Assembly (NCBI GenBank): GCA_000320545.1
Contig: ADNK01002196.1
Location: forward strand, 1 to 28,642
Length of the DNA stretch: 28,642 bases
Direction of reading: 5' to 3'
Source: Bigelowiella natans CCMP2755
Lineage: Eukaryota; Cercozoa; Chlorarachniophyceae
The position numbers were made by a program, and so were the translations under genes. The notes beneath the pieces are model-generated. The model saw only the letters and a list, made by a program, of their open reading frames with translations, had not been told where the DNA came from and ran no database searches. Below are positions 1 to 12,081 of this stretch, piece after piece (position 1 is the first letter of the stretch; the number at the start of each line of letters is the position of its first letter).

Positions 1-92
1 GGAGGAGGGGGAAGGAAGAGGCAGAGGCCGCGGCAGCCGCGAGGATGAAGGTGGAGCAAGAGAGAGCAATCGAAAGATGATGATGATGCTGC

Positions 93-130
<38 letters not shown>

Positions 131-685
131 ATGGCGGTGATGATGATGATAATGACGATGGTGATGGTAATGATGATGATGATGACGATGATGACGATGA
201 TGGAAATTACTGCTTGTGTTAATGGCTGTTGCCTGCACAACGACGCAGCGCTCCGGGATGGAGAAAGTGATTGTAAGCATGGCAAAAATACCGGTGAGGA
301 CGCATGTCTAAGGAGCGCAGCAGAGAGAAATAATTGCGACAACAACAACAACAACAATAACAACAACAACAACCACACTTTTAAATGTAGCCATCGAATG
401 GATTAGTAGAGGTGAATGGTCGTAGTGGTATTCATGGTCATTTTCTCCCGTCCTTCGCACTCATTCTCTCCGCTTCAAGGACCGAGACACCGAATCTTCG
501 TCGGCATTGCTCATTACTACCTGCACACACAGCAGCTTACTTAGCCCCCCACCCCCATTCCTTCCGCATTTAGGAGCTGCGAAAGGGATTGCTTCCTCAG
601 CTTACCGATTTCGTCAGCGTACGTGATGGATATGGCAGTTGGGCTTGTTTATACAGGGCGTGTTGCCTGTGGGGAGTGCGCGCGC

Positions 686-723
<38 letters not shown>

Positions 724-809
724 AGAGAGACACGCATCTGTGTTGAAAGAGTAGAAAATGATATCTGCACGTCGTGGTGAATTCGATGGTTTAATCCGTG
801 AGTGTGAGA

Positions 810-848
<39 letters not shown>

Positions 849-978
849 CGCGTAGCTGCTCGCTGGTCGACTCCTTATCTCTTGCTTGTCTCGCATTCTC
901 GGTGATTGATTTCTAAGTCTAGGAGAGGCGTTCAAACAACTGCTGCAGTGTTGGGGCGGGGAGGGCGGGAGGACAAAT

Positions 979-1022
<44 letters not shown>

Positions 1023-1049
1023 CATATGCTGATGATAGACGGGAACGAA

Positions 1050-1081
<32 letters not shown>

Positions 1082-1105
1082 CACATAAGTATTGCGATTG
1101 AAAGA

Positions 1106-1156
<51 letters not shown>

Positions 1157-2855
1157 AGAGGTGGGGTGGGTCGGGGAGGCAAGAGAACTTCTTTCTGGCT
1201 CAATATGATGATGCGCCAGCAAGTGTGCAAAGAGAGAACACAGTAGCATCCCTATCGGGGTCATCATCATGATGGTGATTCGGTATTTTCACTGCAAATT
1301 TGTCGCAGGTTGGAGGCCCTGACGTCGTCTATGCGGAGGAGGACTTCTCCATGTTTTCGAGGAGCCTCTCGGCTTTTATCAGGTGTGGCGAGAGAGGGGG
1401 GGCAGAGACAGGAGATGTGGAAGAAGAGAGAAACCATGACCGTGAGCTGTGAGGAGGCGAGTAGAAGGAACACATCAAAACTGTCCGTCGTTCACGGCAG
1501 CATTTGTACTTACCGTGTTTGGGCAAGTTGCGAGCCATCGTATGCTCGAATGGAGAAGAATCTTATTTAGCTGTTTTGCATTCATGTCATCTGTGTCCTC
1601 CTCCTCCTCCTCCTCCTCCTCCTCCTCCTCGTGCTCTCGTTTCACCCTCATCGATATCCCCATCCGCCGTGTACCTCATTTGTTAGCGCTCAAGAGGAGG
1701 GGAAGGGAGGCGAAGAAGAAGAAAACGGAGAAGAAGAATCTAAAGAACGCTCACGGAAGATGGCCATGAGCATTTGCTCAAAGCTGCTGGATGTGGCCTA
1801 TGCGAGGCATACAATACAGCATCCCGCCTTGCGGGAGCTACTACTGCCCCCCCCCGTGCAGCATCAGCGGCATCAGCACCGTTTGACGGATGCAAAGCGC
1901 ACAGGTCGTTCGTTTTAGACAAAAACTTTATGAAATAGCATTGAGAACCTCTGCTGTCGCAGTGCTGCCATCATCGCTAACGATGGGTTCTTTTCCACCA
2001 TCACGAGCAGGCCAAGGCATTGCTGAAAGTGCAGCTTCGTCGACATCGTTTCTCCTCCGGCTCCTTAACATCGTCCTTGGGGCAGAGGCGTCGTTAGCTG
2101 CTCGCAGCGAGAGTCAGCAGCAGGCGTTCCCTGCTCTCCCCCAATGCTTGCGCTACCTAAACGCGGCTGCAGAAAGTACTCTCAGCCCAACAATCCAGTC
2201 CAATATATACAAACATGTGCGCATATATAGTGATGATGTTGGCGGTGTTACGATGGCGTTTTTTTTTTTTGGCAATTTATTTTGTCCAATGTTTCTTCGT
2301 TATAAAATACGCAGGCCTTGTTGAATCGCAACAAAACCTGAGGAGTAGTCGCTCAGCAATCCCAACACTCAAATTGACCTCTTTTCCCGTTGCGCGCGCC
2401 GCTTACTGCTGCGTGTATTTCGTGTGAATATTTCGCTACACTAGACGATACGATAGCGTCATTGAGCACCCTGACGAGTTGGCTCGGATTCTCCAAGAAA
2501 AATGTGAAAGTAATGCCCCCCTCAAGAAGATGTGGTTTTTGATGAACGACGACGGTCCAACGTCAAGCTGATAACTGCATATTAGAACAGTAGTTGGCTA
2601 CGAGAGCTGGTATTCTTTAATTCTTTAATTGTGTGTCATTTGCAGGTGCCCCACCCCCTGGAATCTAGCAGCGTGGTGATCTTCGTCGTCGGCGGTGTCA
2701 CGAATTCTGAGCTTAGCGACATCCAAGAGCTTTGCGGCGGTAGTGCGCAAAGCTCCCATCACCGCTACGGAGGCAGAGCGTCCCCAGAGATATTTCTCGG
2801 CTCTACCGAGATTACCTCGAAAGCAACGTTTATTTCGAAATTCTTCCATCTTTAA
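1..2855 (+). CDS. Sec1/Munc18 (SM) family protein, 3' part, multi-exon; possibly SCFD2-like
   Basis: SM proteins bind syntaxins and guide SNARE-driven membrane fusion. Exons read: <1-50 (ends ARMK), 574-618 (ELRKGLLPQLTDFVS), 1309-1382 (VGGPDVVYAEEDF...), 1687-1855, 1905 to about 2177 or 2247, 2311 to about 2414, 2445 to about 2531, and 2646-2855 with stop. The first five junctions agree in phase. Family evidence is the last exon: a buried strand VVIFVVGGVTNSEL followed by EIFLGSTEITSKATF near the C-terminus, the usual end of the SM fold (FxxGG...E, then GST/GGT). Upstream, FLLRLLNIVLG and AFPALPQCLRYLNAAAES resemble the SM domain-3 helices. Exon 1687 opens with a Glu/Lys-rich insert. The 5' end lies outside the window. 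The junctions around 2178-2310, 2414-2445 and 2531-2646 are unsolved: no in-phase GT donor feeds the last exon. The subfamily is a guess; SM membership is fairly likely. Confidence 0.62.
77..200. repeat. Imperfect (ATG/GAT)n repeat in intron
   Basis: An ATG/GAT trinucleotide array with interruptions lies just after the first exon's donor at 51. A separate (AAC)n tract sits at about 338-372. The poly-methionine ORF that results is an artefact of the repeat. Confidence 0.9.
675..1160. repeat. Microsatellite cluster in SM-gene intron
   Basis: Within the 690-bp intron 619-1308 five simple repeats lie almost end to end: (GC)n(TG)n at 675-720, (TG)n at 812-845, (GA)n at 982-1018, (ACGC)n at 1048-1083 and (GA)n at about 1103-1149 followed by a G run. 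The long ORFs seen here on both strands are translations of these repeats and are not genes. Confidence 0.95.
1595..1630. repeat. (TCC)n tract upstream of a splice acceptor
   Basis: A TCC array of about twelve units lies in the intron 1383-1686 of the SM gene, some 55 bases before the TTAG acceptor of the exon starting at 1687. It may help form the pyrimidine-rich region. Confidence 0.85.
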
Positions 2856-4121
2856 TCTACAGAAGGCATCTCTGGTCGCCGCATAATAGGGATCTGCAGA
2901 GAAAGACAAGGAATTAGACGCAAGGCGACTTCCTTGCTAGCTTGCATTTGTTACATGCACTCGCCGGCTGCATACACGGCGCCAAAATCTACATTTCATG
3001 TCGCGTACGTAAGTTGAGGATGGGGGTGTACATCACATCTTGACAAACTAAATGACAAAGGATGCTTCCAAATAGATGCGGTAGTGTACGATTCCTGTTG
3101 CTGCACGCCATGCATGCATGGATTGTGCGACGAAGTTGCGCGCTGCGCGCAGGTCTGCAGCAGATTAGATGCTTTCCGATTCTGCACGTGCGACAAGTTA
3201 ACACTCTCTGGCTCCGGTTTGGGATACAAGCGCAAGTGCATCATTGCATATGACAGAGCGTGGCCTCGTGTCAGTCATTTGGCAATTACCTGATTGCTAG
3301 ATTTGCAAGGCAGGTCTTTAGTTTTGTGGCCAATAGCTTGACTAGCTACTAGAATCACATGCCATATATATAATGCTTAAATGTAGCAATCGAACATATT
3401 GTTGTCGCTTGTTGCATGCTATCAGCATACTTCATAGTGTGTGTACGTAATGTGTGTGCATCATCTAGGTATGTCTAGCAGAAGTGACAAATTGTGTCCT
3501 GCGATCGACAACAATGTTCATTTGCTATTTATTTAATCATCATAGCATGCTAGCTAGCTAGTGCTCCCAGTCAGCAGTGTCCATAAAGACCTTGCAAATG
3601 ACAGACATGATGCCACGTGCATATGCAATGATACACTTAATGCGCTTGTAAACAGCGATGTGGTGTACAACCAAACACACCCTTGCAAAGCGACACTATA
3701 TTGTGTCACACAACTACATCATGCTGCTGTAGTGTCATGCTCATCATCTCATCATGTTGCATTGTTGCACTCAAACTACATGTTAGGGCACACAAAGGTT
3801 GCTAGGTTGCGCAATGAAGTCAATTGCGAATTTTTGTTGTCGCTGTGCAGTTCCGTGCTGATGCAACAAACAGAGACTCTTGAGCAGGTAGAATTTGTCG
3901 TTTGCGTTTGGGTCAGCACTCTGATATCGATGCCGATGTCATCAATCGACTAGTACTAGTTGCATGTGACGGCGAAACTTCGGCCGCACTTCCGCTGCTT
4001 TGCGCCAAGACATTCCTAAAGATGATATCCCGAATGAGAACCTCGTCATTCTATGGGTTGCTAACGGATTGAGTCGCAAAGCACGCACTCACACGACGAA
4101 AACACAACGTCCACAACACAA
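2856..4121. other. Intergenic region between converging genes
   Basis: This holds the 3' flanks of the SM gene (plus) and the K+ channel (minus). No exon with credible splice borders was found. The middle (about 3330-3560) is rich in self-complementary words such as GCTAGC, CATGCA and TAGCTA. An open frame at 3561-3953 on the plus strand shows no domain, repeat or amphipathic pattern and is probably chance. Confidence 0.6.
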
Positions 4122-4568
4122 TTACGAATACCTCGCTTTTGCAGCCCCGATGAGCGATTCCGTCTGAGCTGAGCGGCCTTTCGCGTGCGGCTTCTTTCCT
4201 TCTTTTGATTTTCGAGAACCGGGCCTCTTCCTCTCTCTCACTTCACATTGGTCCTGCTTCGCAGGCTCCCTACTCTTGGTCTCCCCCCTCTCCGCCTCCC
4301 TCTTCCTCAGTTTTAGCTTCGCTTGTCGAATGAACTCGCGACGGAGGGCAACGCGTATGGTCCTCGCCCGAAGTATGGTCCTAGCGCCAGGGTGCTTGGA
4401 CATCACATACTCAAGGTCTGAAGATGATGACAATGCTGATAGGAGGAGAGGGAGAGGGAGAGAGGGACAGAGAGGGGGAAGGGAGGGGGGTAATGCTGAT
4501 TTCTTTCTCACAAGGGGGGGGGGGGGTCATCAGAAGAAAGGCACGTCTATGAGATAGTACCCAAAGAC

Positions 4569-4615
<47 letters not shown>

Positions 4616-7383
4616 TTATATGCGCGTGCATTGGTGAAATAATTCTGTGCAATCTGCAGGGATGGGTGGAGGAGCACGGGGGCGATGACATCGCTATTGT
4701 ATTTCGTAGTATTAGGAGGAGGGCCGACCAAGGCGGCAGCGCTGTGCTGCGCTATGCCGTGCCCGAGCGAGTGCGGGTCCTCATCAGGAAGCAGTCCGAT
4801 GTACTCAAAGGGGGGGTAGAGTGCAAACTCGACGTGCATGGCCAACTCGCGGATGAAGGCTTTTGGCAGGTTTTTGAACATGGGGACGGTCCTCAGCAGC
4901 CGACCGTGGGCCGCGCTGCTGACCGTTCGGCGGAGCCCAGGAGACATCCGCGGCAGAAGGTCCAGCCACCTGGAATGGGTTGGGGGGGGTATTTGGGGTG
5001 TGCGTGCGCGCGTGCGCACTTGCGTGCATCTAGGTGGTCGTGTGAGTGCTCAGAAGACGAGAGAAAATGGCGGTTGGTGACAAAGGAGAAACGAGTTGTT
5101 TCGGACACAGAAAGCTCTCGTAACGTCTTACGTCGAGACAACGGTGCATGCGCATTAGAACCAGAACATCATCAGCTCTCGTCTTCCAATCAATCAGGCG
5201 AACAACACGCGCGCGCACGCACCCTTTCGTCGCCCGCATGTCCTTGTCGCGGTAGAGGAAGATCCTCAGCGCGCGCCGCAGCCCATCGTCGAAGCCGTGG
5301 GACTCCATGAATTTGTTAAGGTCGTCCATGTTCATGATGAACTCCATATCCATTTGTTTGCGCAGGCTGCTTATCGAGCTCGCACTTCCAATGATGTATG
5401 TCCATGTCGCGCCGACTACGACCATAAAAATGGCGCTGCTAAAGAACTCCAGCGTGTTGACCTGCAGCGAGAGGGGGTGCTTGTTAGGGAGGTGGTATCG
5501 TTTGCTGTGTTGGTCTTTGGTCTCGTACGAAATCAAAGGAAGGGTGCAAAATCTCACGAGTCGCCGGAAGAAAACATATGAGCTGTTATCGCTATCTTTT
5601 CCTCTTTGGAAGTGCTCTCTCCCGCCTCTCGTCTCTATTTGCTTTACCGGCATTGCGATGTCGCCGTATCCTATGGTTGTGAGGGTCATCACGGACCAAT
5701 GTAGCGACCGTGCATACAGAGCGACTCCGTTGAAGTCCTCGCCAGTTTCCGCGGATAGCGTTTTGATCCATGTGTTGTTGTATCTGTCGTTGTGGCGTTG
5801 TTGTTTTTGATGTTGTTGTCGCACATTTTTGTTGCATTTTCGCAGTGTGTGAGTCAATGACGACGACTGCGAAGGACTGTCTGTACTGCAGAATTTCATT
5901 TTTTTGGTGAGGATGTTTGTTGATTCTGTGTGTGGTGCGGAAAAGCGATATAGGCTGCACGTTCCTTGTGCGTGCAAATATTTGTGTATTGGTCTAGCCC
6001 CCACACCCCCTGTTCTATCGGGCAATCGAAATGAAATGAAAGACTTTTTTTTTTCCAAAAGCATTGGATGGACGCATGCTGGGAAGCAATTCTGGCTTAG
6101 TACGGTACTATTCTTCATGGTCGCTCTCTGTTCATCATCTTCTCAGTCAAAACTTACATTTTCGTCTTCCCAATAGTGATCCAGAAGCACGCCCCCCAGT
6201 GTGCCACCAGCGCGGCCAACGCTACTAGTTGCAATAGATTGAGCATCATAACATTAAACCGAAGGAAGAAGACGCTCCATCTCTCCAATATCCGTCCAAT
6301 ACGCAAGATTCTCAGCAGTTTTAGGCAGCGAAAATACAGCAAAATGCGGAGGGCGTCGCCGTCATTCTCCACAAATAACTCGAAGGGCAGCACCGAGATG
6401 ACGTCGATGGAAAACCACCCGCGAAGGTATTTCGCAATGGACTTGCTACGATTCTCTTCTAGGCTGACGACATCGCCCTCTTCCCAGTTCATGTTCTCCG
6501 CAGCCAAGTTGAAGTGGATTAAAATATCAAATGTGAAGATCAAGTCGATGATGTAGCCCACCACGAGCAAGAACATCGACGAGTTCCGCTCGATCAGAGC
6601 TACTTCCAGAGGGGTCACCAGCGCCACATATACCTGCCAACGAATAAGGGACGAGAAGGGCAATTGAGAACTTAATAGTAGCTATGAGAGAGTCATCGCA
6701 GCAAATGGAGACGAGGTAGCAAAAAGGTGCATAAAATAAACAAGAGAAAGATCGGATGGGGAAGTTCTTTGGGGTGCTGACTTACAATGGAACAGAACGT
6801 TAAAACATCCCACTTCACCAGATCTGCAGGTCTTGAAAATATATAAAAGCATTTTTTGGTTCGATAAAACACACCATGCGGATTATGACGACAATGTAAT
6901 TTACAAGATGTAGGTTGCTCTCAATAAACCAACCGAAGTATGCCGACAAAAGCAATAATTGCCTTCCACCAAGCGCACATGAACCTGATAAATAAACCAA
7001 TCATCGGTCTCCAGACGATTTTAATAAGAAAACCCTCGCGGACCTTCGTTCTGAAGTTACATCCTTTGGATCCATAATTTTCTGCGCGATTGTTTGCTGG
7101 CGCTGGAGGTAGTTTCGTCTGTTAAATGCTGCTGTATTGTCTTGGAGATCATGGACGCTCTAGTTATTTTGTTTAAAATATATATTTGTTGGATTCTCTT
7201 CAGATTGCATGTGTACGATAGATAGCCTACCTGCAGGAGACTGGGGAATTGCGTATTGACCGACAGCCTTCTTTTCGGAGAAGGCGCACTTATCTGACTT
7301 TGTTTCCTTTCTCCGTGCTTGTCTGCGCAGCAGTGTTCGATTAGTTTGAGATGTACTTTCAGCAGGGAAGGAATGACATGCAC
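4122..7383 (-). CDS. EAG/CNGC-type voltage-gated K+ channel
   Basis: A six-helix potassium channel of the plasma membrane or an endomembrane. Exons on the minus strand: 7383-7231 (possible start MHVIPSLL), 7118-6998, 6823-6786 (38 nt, LVKWDVLTFCSI), 6633-6158, 5783-5648, 5461-5223, 4969 to about 4800, and 4417-4122 with stop. All junctions from 7231 to 4969 agree in phase. Residues about 105-262 carry S1 (YVALVTPLEVAL), S2-S3 and an S4 with Arg/Lys about every third residue (RILLYFRCLKLLRILRIGR), then S5. The pore exon has TLTTIGYGD, the K+ filter. The next exon has S6 and a C-linker. The CNBD begins (LLRTVPMFKNLPKAF, then YPPFEYI), but its nucleotide-binding core is not found. The last exon gives a post-CNBD helix and a basic tail. 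The start codon is uncertain; an upstream exon is possible. Confidence 0.85.
4571..4620. repeat. (TA)n microsatellite in channel gene
   Basis: A TA array lies where the middle of the channel's CNBD would be expected, between the exon ending near 4800 and the last exon at 4417. A G13 run at 4514-4526 lies nearby. The repeat reads as alternating Tyr-Ile on the minus strand without a stop, which makes the flanking frame look falsely open. Confidence 0.95.
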
Positions 7384-8541
7384 GAAAAACTCAATTTTCG
7401 AGAAATAATCGAAAATAGGTGCAGGAGTATATCACCATGGAGGCTGTAATTAATGCTATTGCGCAGAATTTTACGTTCATGATGATCGCCCGAGACCAAT
7501 GCAGGGAATTTCTGGAGTCGAACACGTACCCATCTCTCCCTCTAGTTTCATGCTACATACCTTTTAAAACGAGCTTCGACCGTTGATGTAAATGGTGCTG
7601 GATATTCATCATACTGGGTCGATTCCGCATCTTCTTATTTCTCAGATTGAGTAGGCCGATGGCGTTTTCGGTGGCCATGTTTTAAAGAAACCGGAGCACT
7701 TCACCACTTTTTAACTCGAACCAAAAATCCGTTCGGCGCGTTAAGAAGACAGTTTTAGCCACGCTTTAACCTCCTGAGAGGAGGAAGATCATTCCTTGGT
7801 TCCCCCCCACGGTTACAGGCTATTAACCGATAAGTAATGTTGTCAAAGCGACAAGCCGGAGCGCATATGACGATAAAATGAAGACATCTACAACATGCGA
7901 CAACCATATTTCGTCTATTCATCTAACTTTTTACAAAGATAGCTGCGATACAGTACGTTTAGCATGTGCGTCACGAAAATTCGGTAGTCCTATTACAATT
8001 TTTTGGTAGATCTAATTGATAAGAGCTGATTTATTAAAAATTTGTTTATTATACATTTTTTTGGCACAATTTATCTAGAAAGTTCCCCAATAAAACCTCT
8101 CCGTAGAAAACATCCGGGCTCGAAAACAAGCTCGCTTGCTTGCGCATTTTTTTTAGCGAAAAACTGATGCTATTTGAGCTAAGTCGTACAACATATTCAA
8201 TGTCGCAATATTTGTACGAAGGCAAAAATCCGATAAAATTTTCACCGTAGTCTTAAGGAAACTACGAGCATCGACGAAAACTGTGCACGTATTTCTCCTG
8301 GCGCATACGCAAAATGTGGACGTTTTTCCTTCGGAATACGTTCTTTCCCAAGTCGTCAATCGCAAATCTGGGAATCGTCAAAGTCTCACATTTTTCAGAT
8401 TTTCCATGTTTTATCTGGAGTACAACTAGCCCGGTGGAAATCGTTTTTTTTCGGAGATGTTAACATATGAGCATGTCGCATCGTAGTAAGAGTGTACATT
8501 TCGACAACATTGTATGATTACTCTTGGGAAATAGAATCCGG
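7384..8541. promoter_or_regulatory. AT-rich divergent intergenic region
   Basis: This lies head to head between the K+ channel (minus) and the DMT transporter (plus), so it should hold both promoters. It is AT-rich with T and A tracts and without the microsatellites typical of the introns. A short hairpin (CCTCCT-GAG-AGGAGG) lies at 7770-7784. I recognise no TATA box or other defined element. The minus ORF at 8153-8365 has no recognisable features. Confidence 0.4.
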
Positions 8542-10146
8542 ATGTTCGCTGTACTCCTCCTTACCCTACCCCTCGGGGCAGCGGGCAGGACAGCGCCCCT
8601 ATCTGCTCGAAATCTCGATCACTTACAAAGGCCGCGTTCTCATCGATCATTCCAGACCCATTATCATCTGGGTGGGAGGTTGAATGGACTCTCAAACCAT
8701 GTTTCAGCGAGAAAGGTAGTCATATTCTTTCACCTAGTATGATGATACCTGTCCTCTCTGCCCCCCTGTAGTCAGGACCACCTTTCCTCTTTCCTGCAAG
8801 CTATATTTGGCATCAAATCAACCTGGATGTTGAATTTACGAGTTTCAAAAAAATCACGCCTCGCCTGACCCTCAAAACCACCACCCAGGAAGCTGAAGAT
8901 GAGGGCCTAGACCGACCTCTCGCCATCATGGGGTCAGCGAGCAGGAGAGTTTCCAAAGCCGAACTGAAGCTCAGGTTCGTTGCACAAATAAAATCGATAG
9001 AAGCTAGGAAATAATCTATTACCGTGATCCCTTCGATGAGTGTTCTTACGTTGGTGTGTTGTTGCGGCTGTTTGTCGCTGTTGTCGACGTGACCGGCATC
9101 AAACACATTAGAAGGGATTTTCGAGGCATGCAAGCGTCTTCCCACCTCTCAGATACCCACAAGCGTGGAGATACCTCGACGAAGGCTTCGATAACCGTCG
9201 GTCTTCCAAAAAGGGAGGCTGGGTACTGGGCATGGAGATTAGCGATCCTTGTGATGACAGCATTTTGGGGTGCGTATGTGCTTGTTACACCCTCACAAGT
9301 AGTATCTAATCTATCCCGAAGAAGTGTCTATGCGCCCGACGATGTAACAGCAACAAGAACCAAAAAAATCGGTTTTAGAGACTATGTGGGGAGGGGGATT
9401 CGCTGTTTTCGTGCGCAAATACTGACGGTTCTCCTTCGATCAAACTTACAACATCCTGCTAGGATCTAACTTCGCTGTGATTCGATATTTCGCTGCTGCG
9501 TCTGACATATCTGGAGCGGCTGGCTCCCAGGTGTTCGTGTGTGTTAATGTGTGCTTGTGCGTGTATGTGTATGGAGACCTGTCATGTCGTTCGTCCTCTT
9601 CGTTGCTCAGTCGTAGCCTTCACTATCACCCTCATCATCATCCCTATGCTTTCATCTTCCCAGCCACTAGCCTCTCATCACCACCAAAATCTTCATCGTC
9701 GTCGTCGTCGTCGTCGTCGTCTTGACCGCCTTTGCAGATAAGCTCCAGCGTGTTCGCAACGGTCCGCTTTGGAATGGCCGCCCTAACGCTGGCTCCTTTC
9801 CTATTTACGGGCACACGCCGTTCGCTTAAATCCGGCTTCCAAATTGGCCTTTTCGTGGCTCTCGGTACGAGCAGCAAGCGGGCTGCGGAATGAGACTGAT
9901 TGAATGCCGTCGTAGCAAAACATTATTCATTTCGTTGTTCCGGTGGATGCGGAATTTTGGTGAAGAACCGTACCTCTTTCTTTCTATCTATAGGCTATAT
10001 CGGTCAGGCCATTGGCCTGGAGACAACGACGGCAGAGAAGGCCGCGTTTATCTGCTCCTTGCAAGGTGCTACTTTGCCGATGTAGATGATCAACGAAGCC
10101 AAAATTGAATGCACACACGCACGCACGCACGCACGCATATACATGT

Positions 10147-10183
<37 letters not shown>

Positions 10184-11383
10184 TGTGTTTCCACCGTGTA
10201 TATAACGTATATGGTGTGCTCCGCAGTCGTCTTCGTCGTTGCATTCTCCTCTTTAATTGGCAAAAAGTCGGTGGAAAAGAAAGGAGTTATAGCAGCTCTG
10301 CTAGGTAGTTGGTAGTAATCTACCGCCCCCCGCCCCCCCCCTCCCAAAAAAAAGGCTGTGACCATCATTTTGAACTTCACTAATACGACCAGGCATTTTT
10401 GGTGTGGGCTTGCTCGAGCTTATGGGGGCTGCTGCGCCTTCGATTGGAGACATATGGTGAACAGTTTGTTATAATAGTGATGATGACGAAAATGATGATG
10501 ACGATGATGATGATGATGATGATAATGGCGAAACTCTTTATTCATTACCAGCAAAAGTAGTAATGATGCTAGATGCAAGGCAGCAATACTAATACACGAC
10601 AGCAAGCAATCGTGCACCATTATATTCTAACCGCACGTTTATTCTTCGCAGGTGCCTAATGATGCCCGCATCGTTTGGCCTGAGCTACGTCCTGGTGCGG
10701 GTCTTTTGCTCGTGCGCTGTCGTTTGATCCTACTTGCTTTATAACCCTCTGCTACTGCGGATGCTGATGTATCTGATATCCTCCCCCTCCTCCTCCTCCT
10801 CCTCCTCCTCCTCCTCCTCCTCCTCCCCCTCCTTATGTTGAAAAGGTGGAGATCCCCTTCCCACTGTGCATCATCATCCCCATGAAACCGTAGGCTTTGC
10901 GGTGGGCAGTTTTCTCTGGCTGCTGGGGGAGCAATGGCAGCAAGGTGACGACGACTTTGCGATGAGAGAGGCGCCTTCGGTTTGCGAACCCGTCGGTCAT
11001 ACATAGATCGGATATCTGAAAAAAAACGCATTGGTGAATATCCGGACGAGATTTTGCCTGCGACCGCTGTGTTGGAAATATTGCTGGGAGGGCGCGGCTT
11101 GGTCCGGGTTGATTTCCCTGATCCTCGATTGCTTGTCGTTTTCATTAGGAAAACTGCGTTCCATGCTGCTTCCGTTGCTGACGTGGTCGCCGGATATACG
11201 CCCCGCTCTTGAGGGGCTTGGTTTGGTCAGCATATCACATCATGGGGAGGGAGGGGGGGAGGGATGGTCGGATAGATGATGATGATGATGATGACGCACA
11301 GTTCTCACTACTCTCATCACCCATCTGTCCTATCTGTCCCACCCTGCCTCTCGCACGCTTGCAAAAACGAAAATCTGGCAACG

Positions 11384-11429
<46 letters not shown>

Positions 11430-12050
11430 CCCCCCCCCTCTCTCTCGCTCGCTTTTTCTCTTTCTTCCAATATGTTCGAAATGTTGCGTACGGGTTTGTG
11501 CGCGCGGGTGTGTCTGTGAGTGCAGCGTCCCACATGCTCTCGCATGCTTTACGCGAGTGCATTGCGTCTGATAATGGTTTTATTTGATCTGGTACTCCCA
11601 CGCAGGCCGGCGCACCGACGTCCTTTTATCTTGGCTGCGCCTACACAGGTTGGCAAGGAGCGATATCTCGCCATTTTCGCTGTTGTTGTTCCCAACCAGA
11701 GTTAGCAGAAGTCGAGGCGTTTGAAGGACATGAGCTCAGCCAGATTTCCTCTGTCCCCCCCCCCCCCCCCCCCCCTCTTCTTTAGGCGTGATCACTACGG
11801 CAATCGCCATTGTCGCCCAGACGTATGCGTTCAAGAAGGTCCCCTCGACTGACGCGAGCGTCATTATCGTTTCAGAGCCGCTGTGGGCTGCCTTGTCGGC
11901 TGCTCTGATCCTCGGAGAACAACTCGGCGTCAAGGACTTACTAGGTAATGCGTCCAATAGAGAAAGCCGATTGAGATCTTATGTGCGGTGATGGTAGCGA
12001 GTGATGATGATGCTGCCGGACTGGAAAGATCATTGCCTTGTCGCCGTTGT

Positions 12051-12081
<31 letters not shown>

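Noticed and set aside
77-406. Plus-strand ORF of mostly Met then Asn
   Set aside because: It is a translation of the ATG and AAC microsatellites within an intron.
597-1270. Several minus-strand ORFs rich in Ser-Leu, Thr-His and Val-Arg-Ala-Cys
   Set aside because: They are readings of GA, TG and ACGC repeats in an SM-gene intron.
3561-3953. 130-codon plus-strand ORF in the intergenic region
   Set aside because: It has no recognised motif, lies in palindrome-rich sequence and has no supporting splice borders.
4666-5310. 214-codon plus-strand ORF
   Set aside because: It is the antisense shadow of the K+ channel exons, which have family motifs and splice sites on the other strand.
7770-7784. 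Short perfect hairpin in the channel/transporter promoter region
   Set aside because: A 6-bp stem alone is too common to call a regulatory element or terminator.
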